From assembly GCA_011319805.1 (NCBI GenBank), contig SJRY01000050.1:1236642-1300641 (forward strand): DNA of 64,000 nucleotides, read 5' to 3'. Below are positions 11,866-21,618 of this stretch, piece by piece. The translations under genes were made by a program, and so were the position numbers. Numbering within the stretch: position 1 is the stretch's first letter; every line of letters begins with the position of its first letter. The notes beneath the pieces are model-generated. The model made no database searches. It was not told the origin of the DNA and worked only from the letters and a program-made list of their open reading frames with translations. The DNA comes from Macrocybe gigantea (lineage: Eukaryota; Basidiomycota; Agaricomycetes; Agaricales; Callistosporiaceae).

Positions 11866-13182
11866 TCATGATATCGATTCTATGTAAGAAACGGTGATAT
11901 TCGTAGTCAATTCGGGTACGCTGTGCGTCGGTGGTGTTTTCAACCGTTGCATATTCAGAATAAGCCGGCATATCTTCAAGAGTAGCGTCAGCTTTATTCG
12001 CACTGGATCAGGTACGGAAGAGCATACGATGACTGCAAGGATAGAGGTGGGCATCCTGTAGAACGCGTAAACTTATCGAAGACGCAAGAAAAGACAACCA
12101 AAAGACATATACATACGGGAAGGTCAAGTGCGGGGCGACGGCCACCGTGAATACATACGGAATGTCTATGGCAATCATTGCTGTCGTAACCATTCAATAT
12201 CAGCCGCTGACCCAGGTGCACATGAACCCACATATGATCATGACAAAAATCCATGCCCCATCCCGCATCATCAGGTGCACGACTGGATTCCGACCCCAGC
12301 CGTCTCGAAAGCGGTGTTTCTCCTATACACCGTCAGCACCAAGAACGTGGCATGAATAACCGCGATGGTGAGGCTATGTTATCTCGGTTGAGCAGAGTTG
12401 TCAATATCTACGTCAAGGTGACACTCACGCATAGTACGCAATCTCCCTTGGCGCGCCGTAGGATATGCAACTTGGATCCAACGCAATGATTCGCATGCCT
12501 CGCCAGGTGAACAGTACATATAGACAGAAGCTAGAGACGAGAAGTATGAGCAGAGACAAGCCCATCTTCGTACTTTTGTGATAAAGGGCGAAAACTAGAC
12601 CGAGAATGCGACAATCGCTATGAGTTTCGAAGAGCAGATGCGTGACGGGAATATAGCTCACTGCGTAAAGCCAAGATGAAATCCAAAGCTAGCAGCACCA
12701 GCAGAAACGTTAAAAGATGGAAGACCAGCCAGGTTTTGCAAGCCCACAAAGTTGCATGGGGTTGACGGAGGGGACCTTTAAACACCCAGATGCAATTCGT
12801 TCTTTAAAAGTTGCCATACGTGTTCGGTGATTAGAACACATAAACGAACATGGCAACGACTCACAATTGCGTGCAGATGGAAAAATACCGGGCGAACAAG
12901 AAAACGCACTTCACGACGTTCCTTTCCCCTCTAGATACTGCGCTTGGCACCTCGTTCGGACTTCACAAATACTTGTGCATGCGTACCTCCATATGTGTGC
13001 GTATTCAAATTTGAACGTCGTTAGAGAGTCCCAGACGAGCATTGTCAACGCGCTAACTGAGAGCTAGTCTATGAAGACCGTTGACGTGAAGAAAGAAACG
13101 CACGACAAACGCAACTCCGAGTGAATGCCACCGAGGTTCTCGAAGCCAAATCATCGTAAAGGACACTGTGGTCGATTGGCAT
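11866..13182 (-). CDS. DUF6533-type seven-helix membrane protein, copy B
   Basis: Start at 13182 (MPIDHSVLYDDLASRTS). Landmarks are the same as in copy A: LTMLVWDSLTTFKFEYAHIW (about 12985-13045), VVKCVFLFARYFSICTQL (about 12860-12915), TWLVFHLLTFLLVLLALDF (about 12665-12735), FALYHKSTKMGLSLLILLV (about 12530-12590), DPSCISYGAPREIAYYA (about 12425-12480), VVHLMMRDGAWIFVMIICGF (about 12215-12285), then the RLILNMQRLKTP tail and a stop at 11866. The family is known only as basidiomycete membrane proteins of unknown role. One base appears to be missing near 12298, between TAF and the RDG block that copy A shows continuous. HMG-CoA lyase lies between the two copies, so they are a dispersed rather than immediate tandem pair. 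Confidence 0.72.
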
Positions 13183-13871
13183 CTCGGCGCCAAGGACTAT
13201 GAATAGTGAGAACACAGCATGCGTTAGGTGAATATCCCTGTCTTGGACGTATAAGTGAATCCTTGAGTTGTGGTCAGGGCTTCTCTCCGATTTTTCGGAC
13301 GCCGCGAATATAATTTATTCGAGAAATCGCCAGACGAGTCAGCCCCTGATAGGCCGAAAGATCAGAACTTCAGGAACGTCAACTCAATAAGAGCATCGCA
13401 CTAGTATTTAAGAGCGCGCTCCTGAGCTTCACAGGTTCACATGATTCTCTGCTTTTTTTAAACACGTCACCTTCGTTACGAACGGCCCACGCAGAAGTAA
13501 CATGGTGATGAAGCTTCCTGAGCATCCGTTTTAAAAATATTCACAATTTTGATTGGCCGTGGGTTGCGACGAGGACAGGAACATTGATAGTGGTTGATTG
13601 CATCAATTGCTGCGTATAGCTTCCGCCGTCGGCCAGAGCCTAGAGTCCGGTATGGTACTGCCGATGACCCTATTCCCAGTGCTTAGGTCGTCATGGCGTA
13701 TTGAAAGCTTATCCGACAGGAGAACCGGAAGAATAGATCTCCTTCTGAATGGACGGGGTCAGCGAGGTGGTGGCGAATGGCGACTGGTCTAGTTTGGCGC
13801 GAATTGCACTCACCCAACATACAGGGTATAGGTGTCCACCAATGCAGAGGAGGGAAAGTCAAATTCTATGC
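13183..13871. other. Intergenic, no gene seen
   Basis: About 690 bases upstream of DUF6533 copy B. A short plus-strand frame at 13598-13792 has no support. Confidence 0.35.
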
Positions 13872-14754
13872 TCATTCGTCCAACGTGAGTTCCCAATGAG
13901 AATTCAGGTCTTCCGGCATTGAAACCAACCATATGTGTGGCCCCAGCGAAACTGGCAACTTGCTATCCGGTTCAGAAGTCGTGAAAGATTGACCGTCTAG
14001 GTCATTTTTCAGGGACTCGGAATCACTCGCAACTGTTGCGACATCGCCGGTTTCGCGCCATAAACGACAAGAATCCGTTCCAACGGAATGGAAGATGGCC
14101 TCAATGCACATACAGTTCGTGGCGCCGCTGACCCTGTTTATGTGCGACCTGTCGCTGCTTGCAGCTATGGCCCATACACCGCATACGACTTCACCGTAAT
14201 CCCTGGGCAACCTCTCAGCTACGTCGCTTGGGTGGCTTGGCTGTAGCGATATCTGTTCGCAATGGATTGATATTTCAATGCCTGCCTCCATTCCGCTCCA
14301 AGCTGGGTCAGACACGTCGCATCATGGTGGAGTTCGCATCGCCGAAGCTGCGCACCTTTAACGTGCCGAATCTCCCTGGCTGCTTCCTTGTTGGGGAGGC
14401 CGTCGCGGAGCAGAGCACACCGTTCCTGGAGATGTGCAAGCCTGATATGTCATTGGATGCATGGAAGAGCAAAAGTGCACAAAAAAAACAGGTGACTGAC
14501 TTCGACCCAACCTAGATGCGCTCAGAGCCGGTCAGCCAGATTTTGACTTCTACTCCAACTTTGACCTGAACCTTCGATTCGGCTTCCTCGGATGCGGAGC
14601 CACTCCGTGATTTCACGAATGCACAGAGGTCGATGAACTCGACATCGCAGTCGCCCAAACTGGGGTCTCGTTTTAGATACCCGTCCAAGTGCACGAAGAC
14701 AGTGGCATCATCTTCGGGCGAGAAACAAGAAACGTTCTCAGCGCGAGAAGCCAA
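13872..14754 (-). CDS. Unknown protein, probably two exons
   Basis: An N-terminal exon from 14754 (MASRAENVSCFSPEDDATVF) runs to about 14515. A second open stretch from about 14315 to the stop at 13872 ends in GPHIWLVSMPEDLNSHWELT. Between them about 200 bases contain plausible splice sites. The product would be acidic and Ser-rich, without a signal peptide or membrane segment. The FSPE motif followed by a beta-like stretch faintly recalls the P47-like genes nearby (FSPEKDSPETSLTLL), but the rest does not align, so I do not assign it to that family. Confidence 0.35.
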
Positions 14755-15487
14755 AGATTCTCAAATGCCATATTACCATTCCTTTTTGCCATATCCATAC
14801 AGGAGTTCATGATCTCTGGGCCATAGGATAGGTGAAGGTTGGGGAGACGAAAAGATGGTGAGTCGTCGATTTATGATCGTCTGTTGTCGCCTGAAATGGT
14901 CTTAGCTACCGATATTCGTGTTTAATCTTTTCTTCTATTCTCTCCACATCATCCTAAGGACAAACTTTTAGTTCTATCTCGGTTTCTCTGGATCTGGCAT
15001 GGACACTTCATCTTTTCTATTTGTATCTGTGAAAAAATTAAGGAAAAAAATGACTGAAATTATGGCCTTTTCCGTTTTTGCTCCTCGACCTGATAAACAC
15101 GCTACTGATTTTGTTGTTGTGTCGCGAAGTTCGCAAAACAAAGAAAAGAGTTCCGCCGCGCCGTCCCTTGGCGCTTTCGTGAGGCCCGCACGAACCCGCT
15201 GTCAACGACTCTCCGAGTCACGGGTTTCTTTTTCCGATTTTGCTGATACCAAGCAACATCATGTCAAGGTCGCGACTTGCTCTCTTTAGTGTTGATTGTA
15301 TAGGACTTATGAGCCTCCCACAGCCACACAGCCTGGTTCAGCCCGCTAAGCCAGGGACCGAATAGAGGCCGAGAAGTGGCTGGGCTGTGCATCCCATCCC
15401 AAGCCAGAACCAACGAGCATGTGCAGCGCATTTAAAACGGAGACTTTGCTGTCTGCTCCTCCTTTCCTCACTCCCTTGTCGCTATTA
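14755..15487. other. Divergent intergenic region
   Basis: Lies between the unknown minus-strand gene and the first four-helix membrane protein. A plus-strand frame at 14999-15289 has no recognisable content. Pyrimidine-rich stretches precede the downstream ATG. Confidence 0.35.
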
Positions 15488-16019
15488 TGGTAAAATCGAC
15501 GTCTTTCGACCAAGCACGGACATCCTCTCGCGTCAGATTCTGAAACTGCTGCGAGCGTTGCTCGTCTCGGCGCTCTTGACCTTTGTCCCCGCCTTCGTCT
15601 CACATTATGGGGCATGGTCCATGTTCTTAACACCATCTGGCTCCGCCCTCACAGTCATTCTATGTTCGACACTACTCATTCTCCTCCGAAGAGCTGGGTC
15701 TAGGCGGGTAAACAGGGAGCCACTTGTGCTCCCTCCCACAGCAAAGCTAGCAACTATCATCTTTGCTTGCTTCACGATCGTGGTTTACCTGGCCGGCCTA
15801 GCAATCCTCTTGATGTTCATCATCATCGTCTCGTGGGATGGCGAACTGGGGTTCGAGCCGCAGCATGGCTCAATGGTTGCTGAACTCATCATGATTCTGG
15901 TCGACATTGCACTTTTGGTCACGGTCGTGGTGAGGTGTATTCAACAACGGCGCCTGCTCAAGCGCAACGCATCCGCGTGGCACCAGCTTGATGCGCCAAA
16001 GCTATCGCAGAGTGTATAG
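15488..16019 (+). CDS. Four-helix membrane protein, tandem copy 1
   Basis: Single-exon gene paralogous to 16700-17224 along its whole length. Helices: LLRALLVSALLTFVPAFV, SALTVILCSTLLILLRRAG, IIFACFTIVVYLAGLAILL and LIMILVDIALLVTVVV, followed by a cytosolic tail with CIQQRRLLKRN...WHQLD. I choose the ATG at 15488 because, with one base added near 15515, its first 17 residues align position by position with copy 2 (the DQ and SRQI/TRQI landmarks fall at the same places). As written, the frame from that ATG stops early. No family recognised; probably a small fungal membrane protein of unknown function. Confidence 0.6.
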
Positions 16020-16699
16020 CATGTACGGTATCATACAAGGTATTTGTCTCTGATCTTCAGGAAATATAGTGTGAATTGACATCGTCAGAAGGATGGGTTA
16101 ATGCTTTGACACGTTAAGGATACCAGAAATGATCGCAAGTGTACGATTATCACGTTGATACGTGTGTTGTAACGAACGGACTTCATGTAACGGACTCGGA
16201 TTCATAGGTATTGTACAGTATCTCTCAATGCAATCATGATGATATTAATGCAGAATCAATGTCTGTGATTGGGATTTCCTTTAACCTGTTCTATTCCGCC
16301 CTATACATAGTTGTTCAGTACAACCTTCTGATGAGATCGCGTATGACCTTCTGGGGAAACATCGCCACATGTCGATTGCTATGTCTTGGCAATTAAGATT
16401 GCGACTTGGGTTATCAACGCAGGGTGATGCCCTCCGACCTTCTCATCTGCCCGCGTCTCATTCCAACGAATATTGTCAGGATGCTCATTGTTATGTCCTT
16501 ACATTCTCGAGTTCGGCGTGTGCAAGAATGCCCGTCCATTTTCAATACGCGGGGACAAATCTTCAAGGCTGTGCATGTCGAGACTGCTCTGCTGACCATA
16601 CAGTGGCCAACTTGAAGGCACCTGCCTTCCTACTCTACGGAGTCTACGCTTTCCCTTCCTATCTAACCTTGAACTACCTATTCCGCCGACACTAGGACG
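16020..16699. other. Spacer between the two four-helix genes
   Basis: About 680 bases, no supported gene. It ends in a pyrimidine-rich leader directly before the ATG of copy 2. Confidence 0.35.
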
Positions 16700-17224
16700 A
16701 TGTCAGACGCGGCATATGCTGACCAGCAGATCCGCGGTCTTACTCGCCAAATTGTCGGCTTGCTGCTCTTTGCCATGCCCACGCTCGCTCTCGTCACACT
16801 CGTGCTGTCGCTGATTCACCACGGTGTGTGGTCGCTCTGGCTCACTCCGTTGGCCTGCGTGCTCACGCTCGTGCTATGTGCGACACTTCTTGCTCTACTG
16901 CGGAGATACAAATTCCGACAGGAGCCCAGAGACCCCCTCGAGCTCCCACCTACAACTAAGCCAGCCACAATCGCGTTAACGTGCTTCACAGCCGTCATCT
17001 ATCTCGTTGGGCTGGCTATCCTTCTGTGGTCGCTCGTCACTGCCTCTCGGGGCCACGGACACGGATTAGAGAGGAGACACGTGGTGCCTGTGATGGAGGC
17101 CGTCATGGTCACAGTCGATTTTGTGTTATTGGTGACCTTGGCGGTCAAATGCCTTCAACAACGTCACCTCTTTGAGCGAAATGTCTTGACATGGCATCAG
17201 CTGGAGGCCTCTTCAAAGATATAA
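16700..17224 (+). CDS. Four-helix membrane protein, tandem copy 2
   Basis: Intact 174-residue single-exon gene starting MSDAAYADQQ. Four hydrophobic segments (about residues 18-40, 50-68, 88-110 and 130-150) alternate with short charged loops. The tail has CLQQRHLFERNVLTWHQLE, matching the tail of copy 1. The loop between helices 2 and 3 carries a conserved PLELPPT/PLVLPPT motif in both copies. Same orientation and no introns in either copy point to a recent tandem duplication. I do not recognise the family. Confidence 0.68.
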   Translation: MSDAAYADQQIRGLTRQIVGLLLFAMPTLALVTLVLSLIHHGVWSLWLTPLACVLTLVLCATLLALLRRYKFRQEPRDPLELPPTTKPATIALTCFTAVIYLVGLAILLWSLVTASRGHGHGLERRHVVPVMEAVMVTVDFVLLVTLAVKCLQQRHLFERNVLTWHQLEASSKI

Positions 17225-17289
17225 CAAGCTTCGACGTACGTTTATATCACATGTGCGAGCGTGAAAGACACTGACGCTGCGAAACGCAG

Positions 17290-17575
17290 CAACGACTCGA
17301 TCTTTCGGAAGGACGTTGACTTTGATCATGACGACTGCAATATCATTGTTTGGAATGGCTGCTACGTTCAAGAGTCCAATTGTTGATCTAGGAAACCTGG
17401 ATGTTCTCGGTGTTGCCTTGCAATTCATCGCATTCATAAAGCTGTACAAGGAGCGTGGGAGACATCTCGGGCGAGTCCTTCTCGGGAGGATATGGTGAAG
17501 ATGAAATTAAAAAAAAATTGGACAAGGAAGAACATCGAGAGCATTGATGTCGGGAAATAGGCATCGGGCAACTGT
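17290..17575 (-). pseudogene. P47/TULIP-like relic, copy 4 (internal fragment)
   Basis: On the plus strand this stretch is alignable base by base with 19251-19510, the middle of the intact P47-like gene. The shared landmarks GGTGAAGATGAA and GCTGCTACGTTCAAG/GGTGCTACGTTCAAG occur in the same order and spacing, with scattered substitutions and small indels. It encodes no continuous frame and has neither start nor end of the gene. It lies just downstream of the four-helix pair and 0.7 kb from the intact copy, so it is most simply a decayed partial duplicate. Confidence 0.7.
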
Positions 17576-17579
17576 TTTA

Positions 17580-18269
17580 TATTCATCGAATGAGGATATC
17601 TACGCCCATACTGTGGCTTGCGGTGCCAATGTCTTTCGGTTGAAATTTTCTGATCGTGGATGCGAAGTTGAAATATTGAAAGTAGTTCGAAACCACGACA
17701 CCCTCGCCACATACTTCTTTCTTCGGTGGAGAAAGGGCACAAACTATCAGATCTTGCCTCGCAAGAAAAGAACTTATCTTACAAATGATTGAAGACTTCA
17801 AACAAGGGCCGTCGCTCCGAAGCTGATGCAGGTCCAACCGAGTGATGCCCTCCGAAGTGACTTTCCCCACTCATAACATGACTGTTCTAAACACGACTTT
17901 TCCGAGCCGACTTCTCTTACTTCACAAAGGCAAAGATAAAATTGAGATGACTGAAATTTATGCTGAGCAAGATCCGAGATCTATATTGTTCCAACCATGT
18001 CCTAACCGATCGTGTTATTGACATATTGCTCTGATTCCCAGTCGTTCCTATCAAGTACTAAGTAGGTGTCGCTCGAGTTGCGTTTCAGATAGCAAGCTAA
18101 AATCGCTTCGCGCGGGGCAATGCCTGAAATCACCAATTCGGTATTACTATCTTCGATATCACATCACCTATCGTTACAAAGGCAGGCAGCGAGGACTGTA
18201 AGAATGAAAATTCGTTCAAGAAACTGCAGCAAGGACATCAAATGCTTTGGGGTGTGGGTCGCTCATCCG
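17580..18269. other. Intergenic, no gene seen
   Basis: About 690 AT-rich bases between the relic and the stop codon of the intact P47-like gene. Nothing supported. Confidence 0.35.
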
Positions 18270-20187
18270 TTAAATGATGTCGCCAACAATGACAACATCA
18301 CGGGGGAACAGTAAACCCGCTTTGCTATCGACTTTGATCAGCTTCTCTCCTGGCACTGGAATAACGTAAGACTAGAGCATCGTTAGGGGAAGCCCGAAAC
18401 AGAATTCAGAACTCACGCAAAATGTTCGTGACTAAGAAGAAGCGGAGAGTGTGGAAATCGAGCGTGAATGTTGGCTTGGGCACGGTATCCAGTACCCATG
18501 AAGGAATGCCTGCAACAGCGAGAAGCAAAGGTTTCATCAGCAAGGTCGTTGTCTTTGGAAGACAATAGGAAGAGGAGAGAGCTCACTTCCGCCGTTGTGG
18601 GAAACGAAGGGGAAAAAACTGAGGAACTGGTCCCAGCCGGATGCCGGGGAGGTGTTCGTCGTCACCGTTTTCCAGGCATCACCGCGAACTTGGACCGCCA
18701 GAGAGAACTTTTCATCATCCACGGTGGGCGAGGGGAACGTCTCGTTGAGCGAGTAATCGACTTTGTATGTCCCTTGGGGATAGTTAACTTTCGGCAGCCA
18801 GAAGCCAGGTCCGCCACCGGGTTCGCTCTGGTACACCCTCCATATCTAAGCAACAGACGCAGCGTATCAGCAAAGTCACCGGGTTGTGCCTCATCGAGTA
18901 TCCGACCTGCTTCCCTTTCCAGCTGTCGTTAAAGACCCACGACCACGAAGTATTGACTGTCCCAGGGTTGCCAGTGCCGTTCGCCTGTCCAAAGGTCAAG
19001 GTAAAGTTCTGACCGCCCTCATTTGGGTTGTAATCCTTTGATGGCACTGTCGCTTCGTACATGGTGGGCCGTAGAGGGAGGGACATGAGGTCTGGCTCCA
19101 TCAGCTTTTTGGTCTGCTGTTCGCGATGGAGAGGCTGCGGCCATTGCCCGCGGATGGCCAGTCCCCCTCCTGCAGAGGGCAGCTCCTGCAACGAAGATAG
19201 ATGGATAGACTCGAGGCCCTTCTTGACGTATTTCTGCATGAAGAACGAATTGTTGATCATGATGACTGCCGTGTAGTTGCTTGGAATCGGTGCTACGTTC
19301 AAGCGAGTCCAGGTGTTGATCCAGGCAGCCTGGATGTTCTTCGTGTCACCTTGCGCCTTATCGCTTCCGTATACTTGTACGAGGAGTGTGAGAGACGTCT
19401 CGGGAGAGTCCTTCTCCGGAGAGAACGTGGTGAAGATGAACTTGGACGGGACGAGATCGAGGACGTTGTTGGAAGGAACCTCGTTGCTGACCACGGCGAG
19501 CTGGTAGTGAAGACCGGCGTCACTCTCCTGCAGCTGGTTTTTTATGTGTGTCGGCAGTTTCGAATTCGACATTGCACCGTAGTCGTCCTTGGGAAATTCC
19601 ACGTCGACGGTGAGGTACTGAGAACTGGTCAAGAAGTCAAGGCAGACCGTGATCTCGGTTTTCTTCGTCCCCGGGTTCGGAACGGCGACGACCTGATCTT
19701 TGATGATGGTCGATCCTTCCGCGGCAGCGAGCATGAGGCCAGCGAGAGTGATTGTGTACTTGTTGGCACCTAGGCGCGTTTTTTCGCTCTGATTGCCACC
19801 ATTCTCATCGGTCGTCCAAGTTTCGCCGCTTACAACTTTCATCGTAAGGATGCACGTTGGATCAGCAGTGGTAGAGATGAATTGGATGAGAGGAGGTCCT
19901 GTCAATGACTGCATAAGTGACCGAGTCACCTCATCCTTGGGACCTGGAATGCGGGACTTACCAAGTTGAAGATGATAGAACTGAACGTATTTGCCGAGCC
20001 TGTCTCTGTCTTCAAAAGAGATATCGAACGCCTGAATCATTCCTGACGCGTTTTGCTTCGCAAAATTATCGGCAAGTTTCTGGTTGATTTTCTTGGCGTT
20101 GTAGGAGACCGCGACATCCCAGTTCTGGGTCACACTTCCACCTTTTTGCAGTCCAGCGATGAATTTATCGAGGGTTACTGTAGACAT
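18270..20187 (-). CDS. P47/TULIP-like protein, copy 3 (intact)
   Basis: Five exons, about 550 residues. Exon 1 starts at 20187 and contains NWDVAVSYNAKKINQKLAD (residues about 22-40). An intron at 19899-19961 (GTAAGT...GACAG) follows; exon 2 is a 330-residue open stretch with PLIQFISTTADPTC, LMLAAAEGSTIIKDQVV, LPTHIKNQLQESDAGLHYQ and FSPEKDSPETSLTLLVQVYG. Exon 3 has EPGGGPGFWLPKVNYPQG and DDEKFSLAVQV, exon 4 VPKPTFTLDFHTLRFFLVTN, and the last exon GLLFPRDVVIVGDII before the stop. No signal peptide or membrane helix. The W-D-x-A-x-x-x-N start and the overall plan resemble the Clostridium P-47/TULIP family (tubular lipid-binding fold), whose bacterial members accompany botulinum-type toxin operons. 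This is my inference. The gene is free of frame breaks and divergent from the Gly-rich coiled-coil gene at 21.6 kb. Confidence 0.7.
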
Positions 20188-20312
20188 GATTCACGTTTCT
20201 ACATATTGTGAGCTATGTATCCATGGCAAGTAAAGAAAAGTCTCATCGACGCTCACCTCTCAAAACTGAGTTGTACGAAGACACTGACAATAAGAGAGTC
20301 GAATAAGTGATG

Positions 20313-20320
20313 CTTATATA
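20313..20320 (-). promoter_or_regulatory. TATA box of P47-like copy 3
   Basis: Reads TATATAAG on the minus strand, about 125 bases before the ATG at 20187. Confidence 0.45.
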
Positions 20321-21571
20321 CAGCATATTCAGCGCTTACCGATAGACTTGGTGACGAAATGATCCTCTTCCTTGGGCACTTCCGATAACAATTCCGGAAT
20401 TCACCTCTGGAACAACCCTAGAGTAACTAGATTTGGCTCCCATCGTACTCCGAGTCAAGAACAGTCGAACGAAAGGTTGTTGGTTGCTAGATGCTTCACT
20501 GGCTCGGCGATGCAAGCAGTCAAAGTCGAGAAGGCGTGTCCTCCGTAAAGCCATCTGATATGCATTCTCGAAGGGGAAGAAGCGGTGCGGAAGTACAGAT
20601 TGTGGATTGGGTGACATTTACACTGTTATATCACTCCATATCAATAGCCTGCCTTTAGCACACAGTAAGAAAGCCACGGACCCGAACAAAATTTAGAGTA
20701 GCCTACCTTTGTCTCCCTAGAACTGAACTTAGGATTGTGCACGGGTGCGGTTAGTATTTAGTAAGTACTTAAGTTAAACAGGACGCGGTCACGGGATCAG
20801 AGTCACAAGTGCTCTGCTCTAGCGTCATTGGGTGTGCAGTAGCTGCCTTAAAGTAGATGCTAATGGCCTCAGGAAAGATTAATGTCATATTGGGGATTCT
20901 AGGTTCGTGATCCCCGTCTGTGCTCCTAACCGTCTAGAGCTTCATGAATTCGTGATCGACAACCTTAGCGCAGATCGAGTCATTGTTGTAGTCTCTTCAA
21001 CTTGAAAGCATTTATTGCGTTGCTACTTACGGTTTTTTAGTACAGAACTCGCCGGAGACTCAGATGCCGTATTTGCATCGGGTAGTAGCATCAAGCTTCA
21101 ACAGTAAGGACGATCATCAGGCTCAGACCGGAAGCCAAAAATCCTTCTAATGCGCTTTCCAGAATCTAACGTTCGACGGCATTGCGGAGCACAAGGCTCG
21201 ATATAAGCCAAATAGCTCACTGAGTATCTGAACCTTCATTCTCATGGCGTGGCTTCATGCTCTGCTTCTAGGCGACTCGATAGGCAAAGGTAAGACAAGC
21301 AATGAAATCGCCTTGGCATTGTTGTTCACGTGTGAGGAAGAGTCAGGAGGGCATCCATTTCCGCACTTCAAGAGGTTGGATGTGATTCTAACTGGTGCCT
21401 TTCTATCCTCTTCTCTCTTATGGTCCTTTCCTCATAAGCTTTGCCGACTCAACCAGTTTCTCCTGGCGCACGCCCCTTTCATGGAAGCCTTTTCCAACGG
21501 TAACGCACAGTAGTTGCGCTCCACGTAGCAAGCTCTCAACGAATGGCCATGTATTCATGCGAATGCAAGTG

Positions 21572-21577
21572 TATAAA
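21572..21577 (+). promoter_or_regulatory. TATA box of the Gly-rich coiled-coil gene
   Basis: TATAAA about 45 bases before the first clearly coding sequence, which suggests that transcription and the true start lie close to 21600-21620. Confidence 0.4.
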
Positions 21578-21618
21578 CTGTTTGCTCATGGACGATCACT
21601 GATATTTGTGAGTATACA

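Larger units (their letters stand above)
20188..21618. other. Divergent promoter region of the P47-like and Gly-rich genes
   Basis: 1.4 kb separating two genes read outward. It holds the TATA elements of both (20313-20320 minus and 21572-21577 plus). A 93-residue minus frame at 20336-20617 has no recognisable content and could be chance. Confidence 0.45.

Noticed and set aside
15387..16019. Using the upstream in-frame start at 15387 for four-helix copy 1.
   Set aside because: The extra N-terminal residues have no counterpart in copy 2, whereas the ATG at 15488 with one base added aligns position by position.
19201..19773. 190-residue plus-strand frame in the P47-like gene.
   Set aside because: Antisense shadow of exon 2, which has clear paralogues; copies 1 and 4 do not keep the plus frame open.
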